The notes under the pieces are model-generated. The model did no database searches, was not told the DNA's origin, and worked only from the letters and a program-made list of their open reading frames with translations. From Suillus spraguei (taxonomy: Eukaryota > Basidiomycota > Agaricomycetes > Boletales > Suillaceae), in assembly GCA_016800925.1 (NCBI GenBank), contig JABCPU010000308.1, positions 16,710 to 80,709 on the forward strand: 64,000 nucleotides of DNA, written 5' to 3'. Shown one piece after another: positions 45,894 to 57,051 of this stretch (within the stretch, counting starts at the first letter, position 1; every line of letters starts with the position of its first letter). A program made the position numbers and the translations under genes.

Positions 45894-46443
45894 CGTCGGT
45901 AGCATGGATCACACGAATATATATATACGACTTACCGAATCAACCAATGAAAATCGTTGGTCGTTAATCAATTCGTCACGCTCTTTGTGTAATGGCTGGA
46001 AATCGTCTGAATTGACAATGTTGACAACCGATCGACAACAGCAATGCCAAACCACCGTCGATGCGATATTCATGTGATGAGGGTCCGAAGGTGCAAAGCC
46101 GAATTTCCAAACTACGATCAACTGAAATAAATATGTTGGCTTGCTAAAGGCCTTACCATGACAGTAGGCCGCGTCAGCCATTGACGCAAGATCAAACGGC
46201 AACTGCGGAGAATCAATGCAACAACATCAATGTTACTAAAATTACGTAATGAAACAGCGCGGTAAAGTTTCCTTGCGGCGGCCTCATGACAGACGGGTAC
46301 GCACGCCACGTAGAAACTCCTCGGACATCACATCTGGTACCCCGAACTTATCTACTTGTACGAAAACCAGAATCACCATACCTTCATCAAGAAAACCCTC
46401 CCACATAAATTCCCCAATTCTTCCTCATCAAATATGAGTGACT
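45894..46443. other. spacer between duplicated units, no gene recognised
   Basis: Short frames only on both strands; none has a known motif. Contains ATATATATA near 45918. It interrupts the two duplicated units. Confidence 0.4.
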
Positions 46444-46532
46444 CAAGGCTCAACTCAACGATGTTCCGCATACTAGTCTAACCAACACCTCCACTGGGTG
46501 CTTATACAATCGCAAGGTACAGATCAATGCCT

Positions 46533-47010
46533 TCAGAATGAGCACAGAATATAAAGAACTTTTGTTATCCACAATGAAGCATGTGGACCTTCCAATGGAG
46601 CGCATCCAGGACGTGACGATGTACTTCCATTATGTCATGCTACAGACTGCGTCTGCCTTGCATTGCATTGACTCATACTAGGAGATATATGAAGTCAAAG
46701 CCGACGGGCTTCATGACCCGCTGATCACCACGAAGGACGGGTTTTATCACCATGATCCACTATGCAGACATTCTTGCTCGTTCGTTTACAGAATCGTTAT
46801 CTCCTTGAGCTTGCGGAGCCTTCTGGCTTGGCAGCGCTGTTTTCACCAAGAGTGAGGAACGTTATTGGTCTGCGCCCGAGTCTCCATTACAGGATTCGTC
46901 CGGTGGGTTCTCCGGATTCGGTTGATTCATTCATATCAATTGTCCAAGAACGTGGATCTGATGATCAATACCACGGGATGTCCTCAAAGCTAATTACTCA
47001 AGACGAGTGA
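46533..47010 (+). pseudogene. remnant gene of unknown function (unit 2)
   Basis: Counterpart of 43651-44252: MSTEYKELLLSTMKHVDLPM at about 46537, then EIYEVKADGLHDPLITTKDG, and the same intron-like GT-AG segment near 46850-46897. Frames are broken by stops and a deletion. Confidence 0.4.
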
Positions 47011-47141
47011 ATTTCCTTGAGCATAAATATCGACCTAACCAAACGATGAACTACTGACAAACCCATTCACCCTAGACTTTGTGTTGAAACGTTGAAGACA
47101 ATCATATGACCGTATATTATCAGCTTCAGAATCGATCGAAC

Positions 47142-48387
47142 CTAAAGGTCCTTGACTTGTTCCTCGAGCCAGTTCCACAGCTCTGAAGCCTGCTGTGGAT
47201 CCTGCCCTTCTGGATGCGTGTTCCCAATGCGCGCCCACGGTACAAGATACTGTCCAGTATATAAATCAAAAGTTAGTCAAGAGAGAAGGTGGGCTAACCT
47301 TGCCGTTAAGATTCGCTCCTTCTGCAGTGGTTCCAGCGTATAACTGTGTCAGCGCGCCAAATGATACATCGTGGAAAATCATGTTCTATAAATATCAAAC
47401 GATTAGCTTCTGGAAGGTTGAATAATCTGATAACATACGCCTATCATTCTGGTGAAGGAATCGATATGACGAGCAAGCTCTGTCTTGATGCCACCAGGGT
47501 TGAGTGCTGTCGATACTATACCCTGATTGCCATATCGTCTAGCTACCTCAGCTGCAAATAAGACGTTGCCCTTTCACATCAAAGTTCAGGAAAGGAGTCG
47601 ATACTGTGGAGACAAGACGTACCATTTTGCTTTGGCCATAGAGACTCATGGCGCTCTTCTGTTTCCTAGCGGGAGAGTCCTTGAACGTGTTGTAGTCTAG
47701 ACTACCGAACCAGTGGGCGTTAGAGGACGTGTTCACAATGCGCGCAGTTCCGTCAGATGACCGCGCAGCACCCGCTAGGAGTGCAGGCATAACAATCTTC
47801 GTGAAATAGAAGTGACCAAGGACATTTGTGCCAAATTGCAGGTCATAACCGTCGTCCGTTAACATCTCAACAGGAGGAGTCATTACCCCACTGAGCTACA
47901 TGTGAGCAGACGATGAAAAACAAGTTAGGCAACACTCACGCGTTGTTGAATAGAACGTCGAGTACGGGTTCCCTCCTAAAGGAAAGTGTCAGCTGTCTCG
48001 TTGCTCAACAAATATGATGCAAGCGTACCGCAGAAACTCTTCTCCGGAAGCCTTGATAGACCTCAAGTTTGCCAAGTTGAGTTGCAAGAAATGCGCTTCT
48101 TTTCCAGTGCTCTCCTTTAGCTCGCGAATAGCGTCTTCACCCTTGGTCTTGTCGCGACAAGCAATGTAAACTTTGGCGTTCTTTGTGAGGAGGACCTAAC
48201 AATGAAAGCGTCAGGAGTCAGGCAAATACGTCAATGGGAGACAAACTCTGGCGGTCTCTTTGCCTATGCCTGAATTAGCACCGGTGACGAGAACAACCTT
48301 CCCGGACATGTCTGGGACGTCAGACGCATGAAACTGCGTCGACGGAGGGAAAGTTTCGCGAACGTATACTGACCAGACGTGACCCAT
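47142..48387 (-). CDS. short-chain dehydrogenase/reductase, copy 2 (312 aa, 7 exons)
   Basis: Paralogue of 44477-45722 with identical gene length (1246 bp) and exon lengths. Exons: 48387-48247, 48195-48029, 47975-47940, 47890-47623, 47570-47439, 47385-47299, 47249-47142. Keeps VLVTGANSGIGKETAR, NNAG and catalytic YGQSK. Substitutions are mostly conservative (RETFPPS for REVFPPS; HWFGSL for HWLSGL; HIDSFTRM for HNSSFFRM), with introns more diverged than exons, consistent with two functional copies under constraint. A TATA-like ACATATAAAA sits about 115 bp upstream; in copy 1 the same site reads ACTTATAGAA. Differential expression is possible but not shown. Confidence 0.87.
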
Positions 48388-48500
48388 GATGGATGAAAAA
48401 TTCTTCAGTTGAAGTAAATCAAGTGGTGGCTTGAGAATTAGAAGACTTTTGGGCTCGAACAACTTCAGGGCGAAGATGGAGACTGAAGAAAATGCGAGTC

Positions 48501-48510
48501 TTTTATATGT
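48501..48510 (-). promoter_or_regulatory. TATA-like box of SDR copy 2
   Basis: Minus-strand ACATATAAAA, about 115 bp upstream of the start codon. The aligned position in copy 1 (about 45830) has ACTTATAGAA. Confidence 0.4.
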
Positions 48511-48599
48511 CACAGGGACTGTTTGCGTACGCGATGAAATTACTCCTAGTCAGCATGGTTTACATATATGTAATTTCCGAGTCGGTTATTACATAACTT

Positions 48600-48960
48600 T
48601 GTATACAGCCACTGGCAGCATTGAAGAGTCAGGACTCGGCGAGTAATGGCCCGGGACTGACGTGGATTTAAAGGCTTGCGAGATGAATGGTGGGTGACGG
48701 CGTTTGATTGTTCGTGCAGCGGGAGCGTGATGAGGGAATCGCGAACTTCAACGGGCGATGCGGTGATTGAGAAAGCCAGGAATGCCAACAAGGATACAAC
48801 GGAGAACATGACTTACTGGAAGGCTATATCATACTCGGTTATATATGTGATGGCGACCGAGATGATAGCCACGTTAGTCCCCAAGTAATAACGAGATAGT
48901 TGCAATGCGAGTCATCCCGAGTGCAAGAATTCGACTTATTTCGGGTATTCACTTCTACAT
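48600..48960 (-). pseudogene. partial duplicate of the aspartic protease 5' end
   Basis: From 48809 on the minus strand it encodes MFSVVSLLAFLAFSITASPV, a signal-peptide start nearly matching the protease gene at 50576, then PVEVRDSLITLPLHEQ before losing similarity near 48620. The upstream part (48810-48960) also matches the protease promoter region (50577-50740: CATCATACTCGG, ATATATGTGAT, ACGAGATAGTTGC). The rest of the gene is absent, so this is a promoter-plus-exon-1 duplicate. Confidence 0.65.
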
Positions 48961-49110
48961 GACGAGCCGCGCTCACTTGTATTGCGATATTCTTATACAG
49001 AAACTCAAACAATCTCTATAGCCTATTTGAGAAGAGTCCGTATAACCTTCAAATCCGTATGCTGCTTTGCGTCTGCAAAACGATGCTTCGTATACTTTGG
49101 CAATTCCATA

Positions 49111-50576
49111 TTAGTTGCTGTCGTTAGAAGTGAACTGGGTTCGGCCAAAACCGACGCGTCTCCCGATGCTGTCGAACGCAACGTAGAAGCGCTGGAGGAA
49201 TACGTAGCCATTAACAAAGTCAAGCCCTGAGCCAGTGGGCGATGCAAGGCCTTTAACGATGAGAAATATATCATTGTCACCGCCACCGCCACCAAGCCTG
49301 TAGTTGAGCAAACGAGGCCAGATTTGCGCATTAGGGACGAGTTTGTAGGTGTCCTGTGCAAATGGTTAAAAGGGATGTGAGGGCCGACAGTATTGACGTA
49401 CCTCGCCAATATGGAAGTTCAAGGTATGTAGGGCATTGTACTCGCTAAGGGAAATCTGGAGAAGACCATTTGTCGGATTCAAGGTACCGCCAGTTACAAC
49501 CTTGTACCTCTCATAGGCATCTATCGAACGCTGATGAGACCATTATTACTCGCAGCACTCCAAATACACACCAGAGGCAAGGTAAAGAAAGGTGCAACCA
49601 CAATGCACGATGCCAGCGGTGTTGCGCAAGATCTCTGCACCTGCGTAGGTGATCCTCTGATTGATACCCCAATACCGCGATGAGCGGGGGGTGGTGGTGA
49701 TACCACTGAAACAAAACAATTACTATCAGTCTGGATTGATCCAGAAGCTGTGCCTTACATGTATTTAAGTATGCCAGTGTGCCTCCAAGGGTTGGCTCCA
49801 CCAAAGGAAATCTCTCCATAGCCATACCGGACTGCATTTGTACCGGTGGGCTGGAAAAAGATACCAACAACGGGTTGACTAATGGCGTGGTGGTAAAACA
49901 GGTAGTCAGTGACAGTCGGGAGTATGGCATTTGGCGGATTCATGGTGCCGCGTGTCAAGCCCATAGGCCCGATGCCAAGGACACCGTCAAAATCGAAGCC
50001 CACCGAAGTAGAAGCAACACCGAATGACATCCCATCGATGGAGAGCACATCAGTACCGAAAGTGATTGAATCTTTGAATATAGTTCCTATAGATACTAAT
50101 CGTAGGTATTTTCAACTTATGATATTGTTGTATGTCATACCTTGGAAAGAGCCATAACCGTAGTTAACCGCCACAGGCGTTCCAGTGTTGATGCCGGCGC
50201 TACTCACGTAGCTAGTTCCGGCGCCAATCCATGTGATCGCGCTAGCGCTGTCTACAATCAAGTTGTCTTCAATAATACATTAGCAGCCGCATGTTTTCTC
50301 AGTGTTGAACTTACAGATTCTGGTGGGATTGCCAATGCCAACTGTTACGGTGGAGCCAAAATGAAAGCTTGTCAAATGGACATAATCACGTCGGTCATGC
50401 GTGCTGTATTCCGTCAAGGCCGCAATGAGAGCTTCATCATGCCGCAAGAGGTCAGTAACATTGGAGAATGCTAGCCTCCTGGTCATGGGGAGCGTGATGG
50501 TGGAATTGCGAACTTCAACGGGAGATCCCGTGACTGACAAAGCCAGGAGTGCTAACAAGCATGCAACGGAGAACAT
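49111..50576 (-). CDS. pepsin-like aspartic protease homologue with altered active sites (403 aa, 6 exons)
   Basis: Family A1 protein resembling polyporopepsin. Exons: 50576-50315, 50266-50141, 50086-49759, 49705-49572, 49520-49402, 49353-49111; introns GT-AG, 47-66 bp, phases consistent, no stops. Signal peptide MFSVACLLALLALSVTGSPV, so secretion is predicted; propeptide to about residue 70. Fold motifs are kept (GFDFDGVLGIGPMGLT, AILPTVTDYLF, GLDFVNGYVFLQRFYVAFD). However, the first catalytic motif reads VDSASA where DTGS is expected, and the second reads IVHCGCT where DTGTT is expected, so the second catalytic aspartate is His. Proteolysis is therefore unlikely. An open, normally spliced frame argues for a maintained pseudoenzyme or a very recent loss. 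Confidence 0.82.
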
Positions 50577-50612
50577 GACTCACTGGAAAGTCACATCATA
50601 CTCGGTGGCCCA

Positions 50613-50620
50613 CTATATAT
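50613..50620 (-). promoter_or_regulatory. TATA-like box of the protease-like gene
   Basis: Minus-strand ATATATAG, about 40 bp upstream of the ATG at 50576. The equivalent ATATATAA lies upstream of the duplicated fragment at about 48840. Confidence 0.4.
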
Positions 50621-50699
50621 GTGATAGCAAACGCGATGGGAATGTTGAGCACCTTAGCCACGTCAGTCCCCCTCGATAAGTGATGACGAGATAGTTGCG

Positions 50700-51370
50700 A
50701 TGCGAGTTATCGCGAGTGCAAGGATTCGATAAAATGTGGCAAGAGATGGTTTGCTTTTGATTTTGGAATGAGTGTTGACCAAAAGTAGTCAGTCAGGACA
50801 AATAGTCGATGCGTCTGACGTCAGCATAGTCGTAGCCTTGGGAAGTATCAACGTTGCAAGCCTATCAGTAAACCACAAATTTCGTCACAGACATCAACAT
50901 TTTCGACAGTTCCCACAGTAACCCACAGCGCTCACAGCAAACTTCTCCCAGGCATCAACATTGGAGATATTCTCAAGTCCAACATTTGTAAATGTTTGTT
51001 CAGGTGACGCTGACTGGCACAAAAAGTTCAACTTGTCGACAATGTTCTCCGCCTCTATGAAGCATGTTTCTTTATTTTAATTTTCAGGTGCGCAATGATT
51101 TTTTATTCTAATCTTGTTCTTTACATTTAAACAAAACTATTCTAGGATGATCTCTTGCTAGACTCATTATCTTCTTGCTTGTTTATTGAGGTGCGCAATT
51201 ATTTTTTCGTTCTAATCTTGTTCTTTATATTCGTTCTCTCACTTGCTGCTTTCCCTCTCTCATTGCTCTCACTCGTCGCTACTCTCTTGTCCGCTCTCGC
51301 CTGCTCTTGTCCACTCTCCCTTGCTCCTGTCTGCTCTCATTTGCTTTGTCCACTCGTTTGCTCTTGCTTG
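50700..51370. other. unassigned AT-rich sequence
   Basis: No recognised gene. Two similar stretches (about 51075-51150 and 51180-51240, TTTATT...GGTGCGCAAT...TTCTAATCTTGTTCTTT) form a short direct repeat. Confidence 0.4.
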
Positions 51371-51640
51371 CTCCTCCAATGTGATGACAATGATGATGGT
51401 GCAATGACAATGTGACAATGACAATGACAATGCAATGATGACAATGATGATGCAATGATGATGTGATGATGATAATAATGGTGCAACAATGATGCAACAA
51501 CAACAACAACAATATGATGATGACAAGAACAACAACAATGTGATGATGATGATGACACAACAATTATGCCACAATGATGACAATGTGATGGTGATGATGA
51601 TGACTACACAATGTCGACAATGCAACAACAACAACACAAT
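51370..51640. repeat. simple-sequence tract (ATG/ACA trinucleotides)
   Basis: Runs of TGATGACAATGATGATG, CAACAACAACAACAA and ATGATGATGATG over about 270 bp. Frames in it are open only because of the repeat. Confidence 0.85.
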
Positions 51641-51740
51641 TGGTGTCCTGTAGTTTGTACTTAATGCATAATGTCTAGAATAGTAGTTTCTCATTTTGTA
51701 ATGCATTTGTTTTCATTTACTTTTATGTGTAACTTGAGTC

Positions 51741-52470
51741 TGTTAAGACCGTACTCAAAGGGTGAAAGATCCGAAGGGCTTTGGCCTCAGTTCGTGCACT
51801 GTGCCCCTTTCCTGAGTAATGCCCCTTATTTCACAGGGTAGGTATACATCCGAAGGTATTGGATATGATATGTCCGAAGGTTATTTGGAGCATAGAGATG
51901 GAACGAGGATTAAGGCTAGCTTTGGAACAAGTTCCTAACTAGAAACTAACAGAGGTAGACTATCTGAAGATAGAGTCGGAGATATAGACTAAAGGAATCA
52001 ATCCCAAGTCTTGGAAGATGACTAGAGTGGAAAGTAACTCAAGTCCAGAGGAAACCGAATGAGCAGAATCTAAGATGATATTTGAACTAAGGTTCTATGA
52101 AGATCTACAAGTGGTTTATATACTGTAAGTATCTAGTACGGATAATCAACGAGTCCGGGACCGAGGGCTATGTATGATGTATAACGGAAGTCTATTAGTT
52201 AATGCACAGCGGATCAGTAAGCATGAGTCGGAAATGAAACACAGGTAACAGATCAGTGACACAGGACGGAAACATACACAGCCGGAATACCAGAAACAGG
52301 AGGAATGTCGAAAGGAGATAGACGCAGATATCCACAAGGGAGTTAGAGTGCGAGAAGTGGGCACATTCAGATGGGTGATCTGGACAGGATCTGTGGACCG
52401 GACGGAAATAGAAGTGATCGAATCTGATCGGATATGATTGGATCTGAGATCAGAAGTATGGTATATGACA
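51741..52470 (-). mobile_element. family 2 solo LTR, TSD AGTC
   Basis: 730 bp, TGTTAAGACC...GTATATGACA, flanked by the 4-bp repeat AGTC (51737-51740 and 52471-52474). No internal sequence. Orientation as for the family 2 element. Confidence 0.85.
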
Positions 52471-53760
52471 AGTCGCAAAAAAGCAATTTCTCATATATTC
52501 TGCGTAACTAGAGGGCTACTGTGGAGTATGTCGCTGGATCAGTTCAAATATTATACATACATGAAACTCTCTCACACACATACAGAGATGCTGAACACAC
52601 ACAAAGGTCTTGTATTGCAGACAATTCAGTATCCTTTAAGTCTACTACATCGTTCTAGTTAAGGTGTCTTGAATCATTAGGCTGCTGCAGCCCTGGCATG
52701 CTAGTATAATAGAATAGAATAAAATATAAATAGTCTATCAAACATGCGTCATATTGAGAACTAAGTTAAGGCAAAACCAATGCAGGACCCAGAGCCATCG
52801 AGAGAATCAGGACCATTGAAACGAAGAAACTAGCGCTGGCCTAAGTATAAGCACAACAATAATCCTACTGAAGGTGCAAGTGAGATGTTTGACCCAAGAG
52901 GACTGCAATAGAAGCAATTCCTTCTAAGTTAGTGTGAAGGACACAAAGAAGTACTAATAAGGCAATGAGGATTCCGACTTCCGAGGTTAGGAGCAGTGTG
53001 CACCTCACTGCGCCTGTCCCATGCCTTTCACATTTGACTGCACTTCATTACGCTTCATTGCATTTTGTTGCGCTTCATCACGCTTAATCATGTACATGCT
53101 TAAGTGCGCCTTGGAGGTGCTCAGGTGCACACATAATAGTGGAGAGGTTAGGGATTTCTCAAGTGAGCCTCATGGTGTCTTAGTGAGCTTGTTTCTATTA
53201 TATAATGGACCCTTGTCATGTAATTTTCCCTCAGTCATTCTCTCATCCTTCCTTTGGATAGCGGCTGAGGTATGCACTTACTGTCATTAATATTTACTTT
53301 ATATCTGACTATGTAGTAGCATGGTATATGTATGCCACTTTTACTTAGGTGAAGAATAGTTGTGCTCTCATCCTTCCTTTAGATAGCAGCTGAGTGTGAT
53401 ATATGTCGCTTTTACTTAGTTTTGTCAAGATCTTCGTCTTGACTGATCTGAGCATCATCAACATCCATTTCATTGTCTCCCTGCAATGACGAGAATCTGA
53501 GTCAGAATGAATTAGAAAAGTGACGATATATAAATGAACTAACCTTCAAATGATTATTTTTGGCTTGATAAACAATATCAATGTACATATTTTTTTTTTA
53601 AGTCTTTGTCAATATTCGTCGTGTTAAGCTGGATATGTGCCATGGTAGGTTGCATGATGTATACCACTAGGACCGTCACATTAACTTCATTGTGAAAAGT
53701 AAATCAGCCATGCTATTATCTCTTGTATTGTAGAAAATTAAGTATTACCAATGAACAAAA
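52471..53760. other. unassigned sequence, no gene recognised
   Basis: No motif-bearing frame. Contains a short direct repeat around 53230-53290 and 53369-53410 (CTCATCCTTCCTTT(A/G)GATAGC(A/G)GCTGAG). Confidence 0.4.
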
Positions 53761-55066
53761 GCAAAATCGGTGTGCATGCCCTCAGAATGTAAGACCAGGC
53801 ATGAGACTGTGCATCTTGAGCTAGATGGTAGGCACAGTTAGTAAGATCAAGCAAGCAAAATCAGTGTGCATGCCCTCAGAACATAAGACCAGGCATGGGA
53901 CTGCACATCTTGAGCTAGATGGTGGGCATGGTTAGTAAAGAGTAAGCAAGCAAAATTGGTGTGCATGCCCTCAGAAAATAAGACCAGGCATGAGACTGTT
54001 TTAACAAACATATTGGCACTGGGCTTAAAACCCCATATTTTGACACTCGTCTCACGTCTACAGGAGTTACCACTTGTCCATGGCTGTCTTACCCCTTTAG
54101 CAGTACCGGTGGCATCCCACGCTTACCGCACACCATACTGACTGCCGCACCACATTCCACATACCAATGTCCTTCCATGTCCTTGCCGCATCCGCATAGC
54201 TCCATTTGGTGCATTGTTTGTTTTCTGTTCATTATCACTGATTCCACGGCAAGCCTTATTACATGTTGCCTTGTGCTGCAGCGCCTCATGCTATGTTTTC
54301 TTACGGCGGTTACTACACTCCAGTGCTACTGATCTCGCCTAGAGTATTCCAAGTACATACGATTTAGGATATAAGCACCACATACCCCACACAATACAAG
54401 CACCTGATTTTACACCATTGCACGTACTATAGGTCAGGATTATTGTCTAGTTCTGGATCAACCCAGTAGTGGACTTAGTCTTTAAAGTTTCCTTATCGCT
54501 CATTAATACATCATGCTCATTCTCCATTACCACTGGACTTTTGACTGTTACTTTGACTGAACTTCTCATGCACTGCTACTTTACTGCTGAAAGTACTGCG
54601 GACTTCTTTACTGTTTCCTTGCACTGCTCGCAACCTTACTGCTACCGCAGAGACCACCGCTCAACATCGCTCGCTTGACGCAACTGTTACTGACCTTATC
54701 TCGACCACGGAAGCACCGCTACACACGGCGCTAGTTCTGGTGGTATCATCGCTGACCATGGCAACTTACCACTGACCACGACACTTGTTTCACACATAAG
54801 TTAGACTTGAACTTGACCATACTAATAGGCATCCCCCTTTAGGGTCGAACGCTCTTGTTCTTACAAGTGAAGTGGAATAGGCGGAGCGCAAGACTCACAT
54901 ACTAGTTTAGGCAGTGGTTTATCTACAGCCCAAGCTAGGTTGTATCTTTACACCGTGCATCTTGAGCTAGATGGTGGGTAAGAGCAAGCAAGCAAAATCG
55001 GTGTGCATGCCTTCAGAATGTAAGACCAGGTATGAGACCATGTGTCTTGAGCTAGATGGTGGGCAT
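53761..55066. repeat. 94-bp tandem array interrupted by a family 3 LTR
   Basis: Units begin GCAAAATCGGTGTGCATGCC at 53761, 53855 and 53950, and again at 54992 after the LTR. Each holds AAGACCAGGCATGAGACTG and CTTGAGCTAGATGG. The third unit is split by the LTR at 53997-54952. Non-coding. Confidence 0.8.
53997..54952. mobile_element. family 3 solo LTR (956 bp)
   Basis: Opposite orientation to 13373-14335 and nearly the same length; starts TGTTTTAACAAACATATTGG and ends TTGTATCTTTACA. It lies in the third unit of the 94-bp array. A clean 4-bp duplication is not visible, possibly because the array units vary. Confidence 0.68.
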
Positions 55067-55787
55067 GGTGTCTTGCTACTTAAGGGTCTTATATGGAACA
55101 CGTATACAGTGATAACACAACTGTACAGGGATAAGACTTCTTGCCAGTCCTTAAGTTCACGGTCTCTGACTTTTCTACTTCGTAGAAGATAATGTGATGA
55201 GTTCTTGGGAGGGTATGTTTCAATGGTCCTTCTTCTTTATATATGGGTACTGATAGGAAGTTCTGTGTTCTGGATTTGTGTTAGGTATGTTTCACCCTAG
55301 TAGGTCTTGTTTCAACCTATGAAAGTCTGTTTCAACTTTGTCGTGTTCTCCTAATGTGTTTCTTCCTCCTTGATGAGGGAAGTGGTCTTTGGTTTGTTTA
55401 TATAAAGCTTAGTCAGATAGATAGTCTCTCAGTTTTACTTCTAGGCACTAGTTTTGCCTTCACTTTGAGTCTTATGTAATCTCACTTCTTTTGAGAATCT
55501 ATTGTAAAGTGGGTCTAGTATTACCTTCACTTTAGGTCTTAGGTTATTCTCACTAGTTTTGAGATTATGAGCATAAAAAGAGAAGTCATTATTTTTGTAC
55601 ATGCAAAAATGGGGTCCTTTTATACCTTTTTGGATTCCCCTTACTAAGCATGATTTATCAGCTGGATTGGTAAGAAAGTAGTTTAAAAACCAGGCCATGT
55701 GATGTGATGAATCAGCCACTTACTAAGTACATTATACATACAGTTTGTAATTTTACAAAGCATGACAGAAATAAATGAGTCATCCTA
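55067..55787. other. unassigned sequence
   Basis: No recognised gene; an imperfect duplication of CCTTCACTTT(G)AGTCTTA(TG/GG)T...CTCAC...TTTTGAGA lies at about 55457-55565. Confidence 0.4.
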
Positions 55788-56313
55788 CCACATATTACAG
55801 TGAACTATCTCCATATTATATGAGTGAACGGATGTGCATAATATCCCATATGATACAGGCCAGCGGACCATGGGCCCATGGTAGAAATATCCTCGTTGAT
55901 GATGGATGGGCCAGGAGGATTATTCCCAATGACAGTGGGTGGGCCCATGCAAGGAATATGTAGAGTAGATGAGTGGGCCGATGTACATGAATATCTGGTA
56001 GACGGATGGGCCGAGGTAGTTGGATATCATGTAGATGGGTGTATCAAGGTAGATGTGTATCAAATAGACAGGTATGTGAAGGGTACTTGTTATCACATAC
56101 ACGGGTGGGCCCAGACACATATTAAATTAGACGGGTATTAGACAGGTGGGCCGAGAGTGTTATATAAATATTTATTAGATGGGTGGGCCGAGGGTGTTGT
56201 ACAGTATATTATATTAGATGGGTGGGCCGAGGGTGGTATAAAATATAGATGGGTGGGCCCATGTGTATGATAATTGTAGACATGACAGAGCTGAGGGAGT
56301 TGCATATCATCCA
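55788..56313. repeat. 520-bp direct repeat, left copy
   Basis: Begins CCACATATTACAGTGAACTA and ends near GAGCTGAGGGAGTTGCATA; matches 63484-64000 in the same orientation. Many differences are TG or CA here versus CG in the right copy (CCATATTATATGAG against CCGTATTATACGAG). Internally it repeats short GATGGGTGGGCCGAGGG units. Confidence 0.85.
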
Positions 56314-56337
56314 AATCAGAGGAGGTAATAAATCACA

Positions 56338-56840
56338 GTTACTGAGTTCCTGGAGCAGCAGGTGCTGTCTTGACATGGACTTTTATGGCGCTTAGGTTGT
56401 CTTGTAGAATGTGGAAAGCAGGGTGCGAGGCTTGTGTTGCCCTATAAGACACCCAGTTCTGACCCCCGAAAATCAGATGAAGCTTACCAAGTTCCAAGTT
56501 CCAAGACCCGGGTCTCGACACATAATTCAGTCAATATGAGACACCCAGTTCTGACCCCTGAAATTTGAGTGAAGCATACCAAGTTCCGGGAGCAGCAAGT
56601 GATCTCTTGAAATGGCCTTTATGGCGCTTAGGTTGTCTTGTAGAATGTGGAAAGCGGGGTGCGAGGCTTGTGTTGCCCTACAAGACACCCAGTTACGACC
56701 CCTGAAAATCAGATGAAGCTTACCAAGTTCTGAGTTCCGAGACCTGGGTCTTTGCTTGACATGGCCTTTTATGGCGCTTATGTTGTCTTGTAGAATGTGG
56801 ACACCAGGGTGCAAAAAGTGGTTGCCATATGAGATGCCAA
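56338..56840. repeat. imperfect tandem repeats, about 175-240 bp units
   Basis: TTATGGCGCTTA(G/T)GTTGTCTTG followed by TAGAATGTGGA occurs three times (near 56382, 56620 and 56769), with flanking CAAGACACCCAGTT and AAGCTTACCAAGTT. No coding support. Confidence 0.75.
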
Positions 56841-57051
56841 GTTCTGAACCCGGGTCTCGACAAATGAATATCAGATATCCAGCACACTTCCAATCATCTG
56901 GTATTTCATTGAGCAATGGATGATAATACAGCTTTGAAAGCCAACATCATCCAAGGTTCCCTTATCTGATCCTCGCTATCTCCACCCCCTTTAATACCAA
57001 AGTCTGGACATCCAGCATTCAGCGTCTGATTTCCCAATATCAACTTCCAAC

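Larger units (their letters stand above)
46444..48554. repeat. segmental duplication, unit 2
   Basis: Second unit, from CAAGGCTCAAC to ATTACTCCTAGTCAG. The dehydrogenase gene starts and stops are both offset by exactly 2665 bp from unit 1. The remnant-gene part is shorter than in unit 1. Confidence 0.85.

Noticed and set aside
51269..51706. Several long frames rich in His, Ile and Ser.
   Set aside because: Translation of a simple trinucleotide tract; no gene evidence.
55878..56141. Frames encoding MVEISSLMMDGPGG-like proteins in both 520-bp repeats.
   Set aside because: They arise from GATGGGTGGGCC-type internal repeats and have no start context, splice signals or domain.
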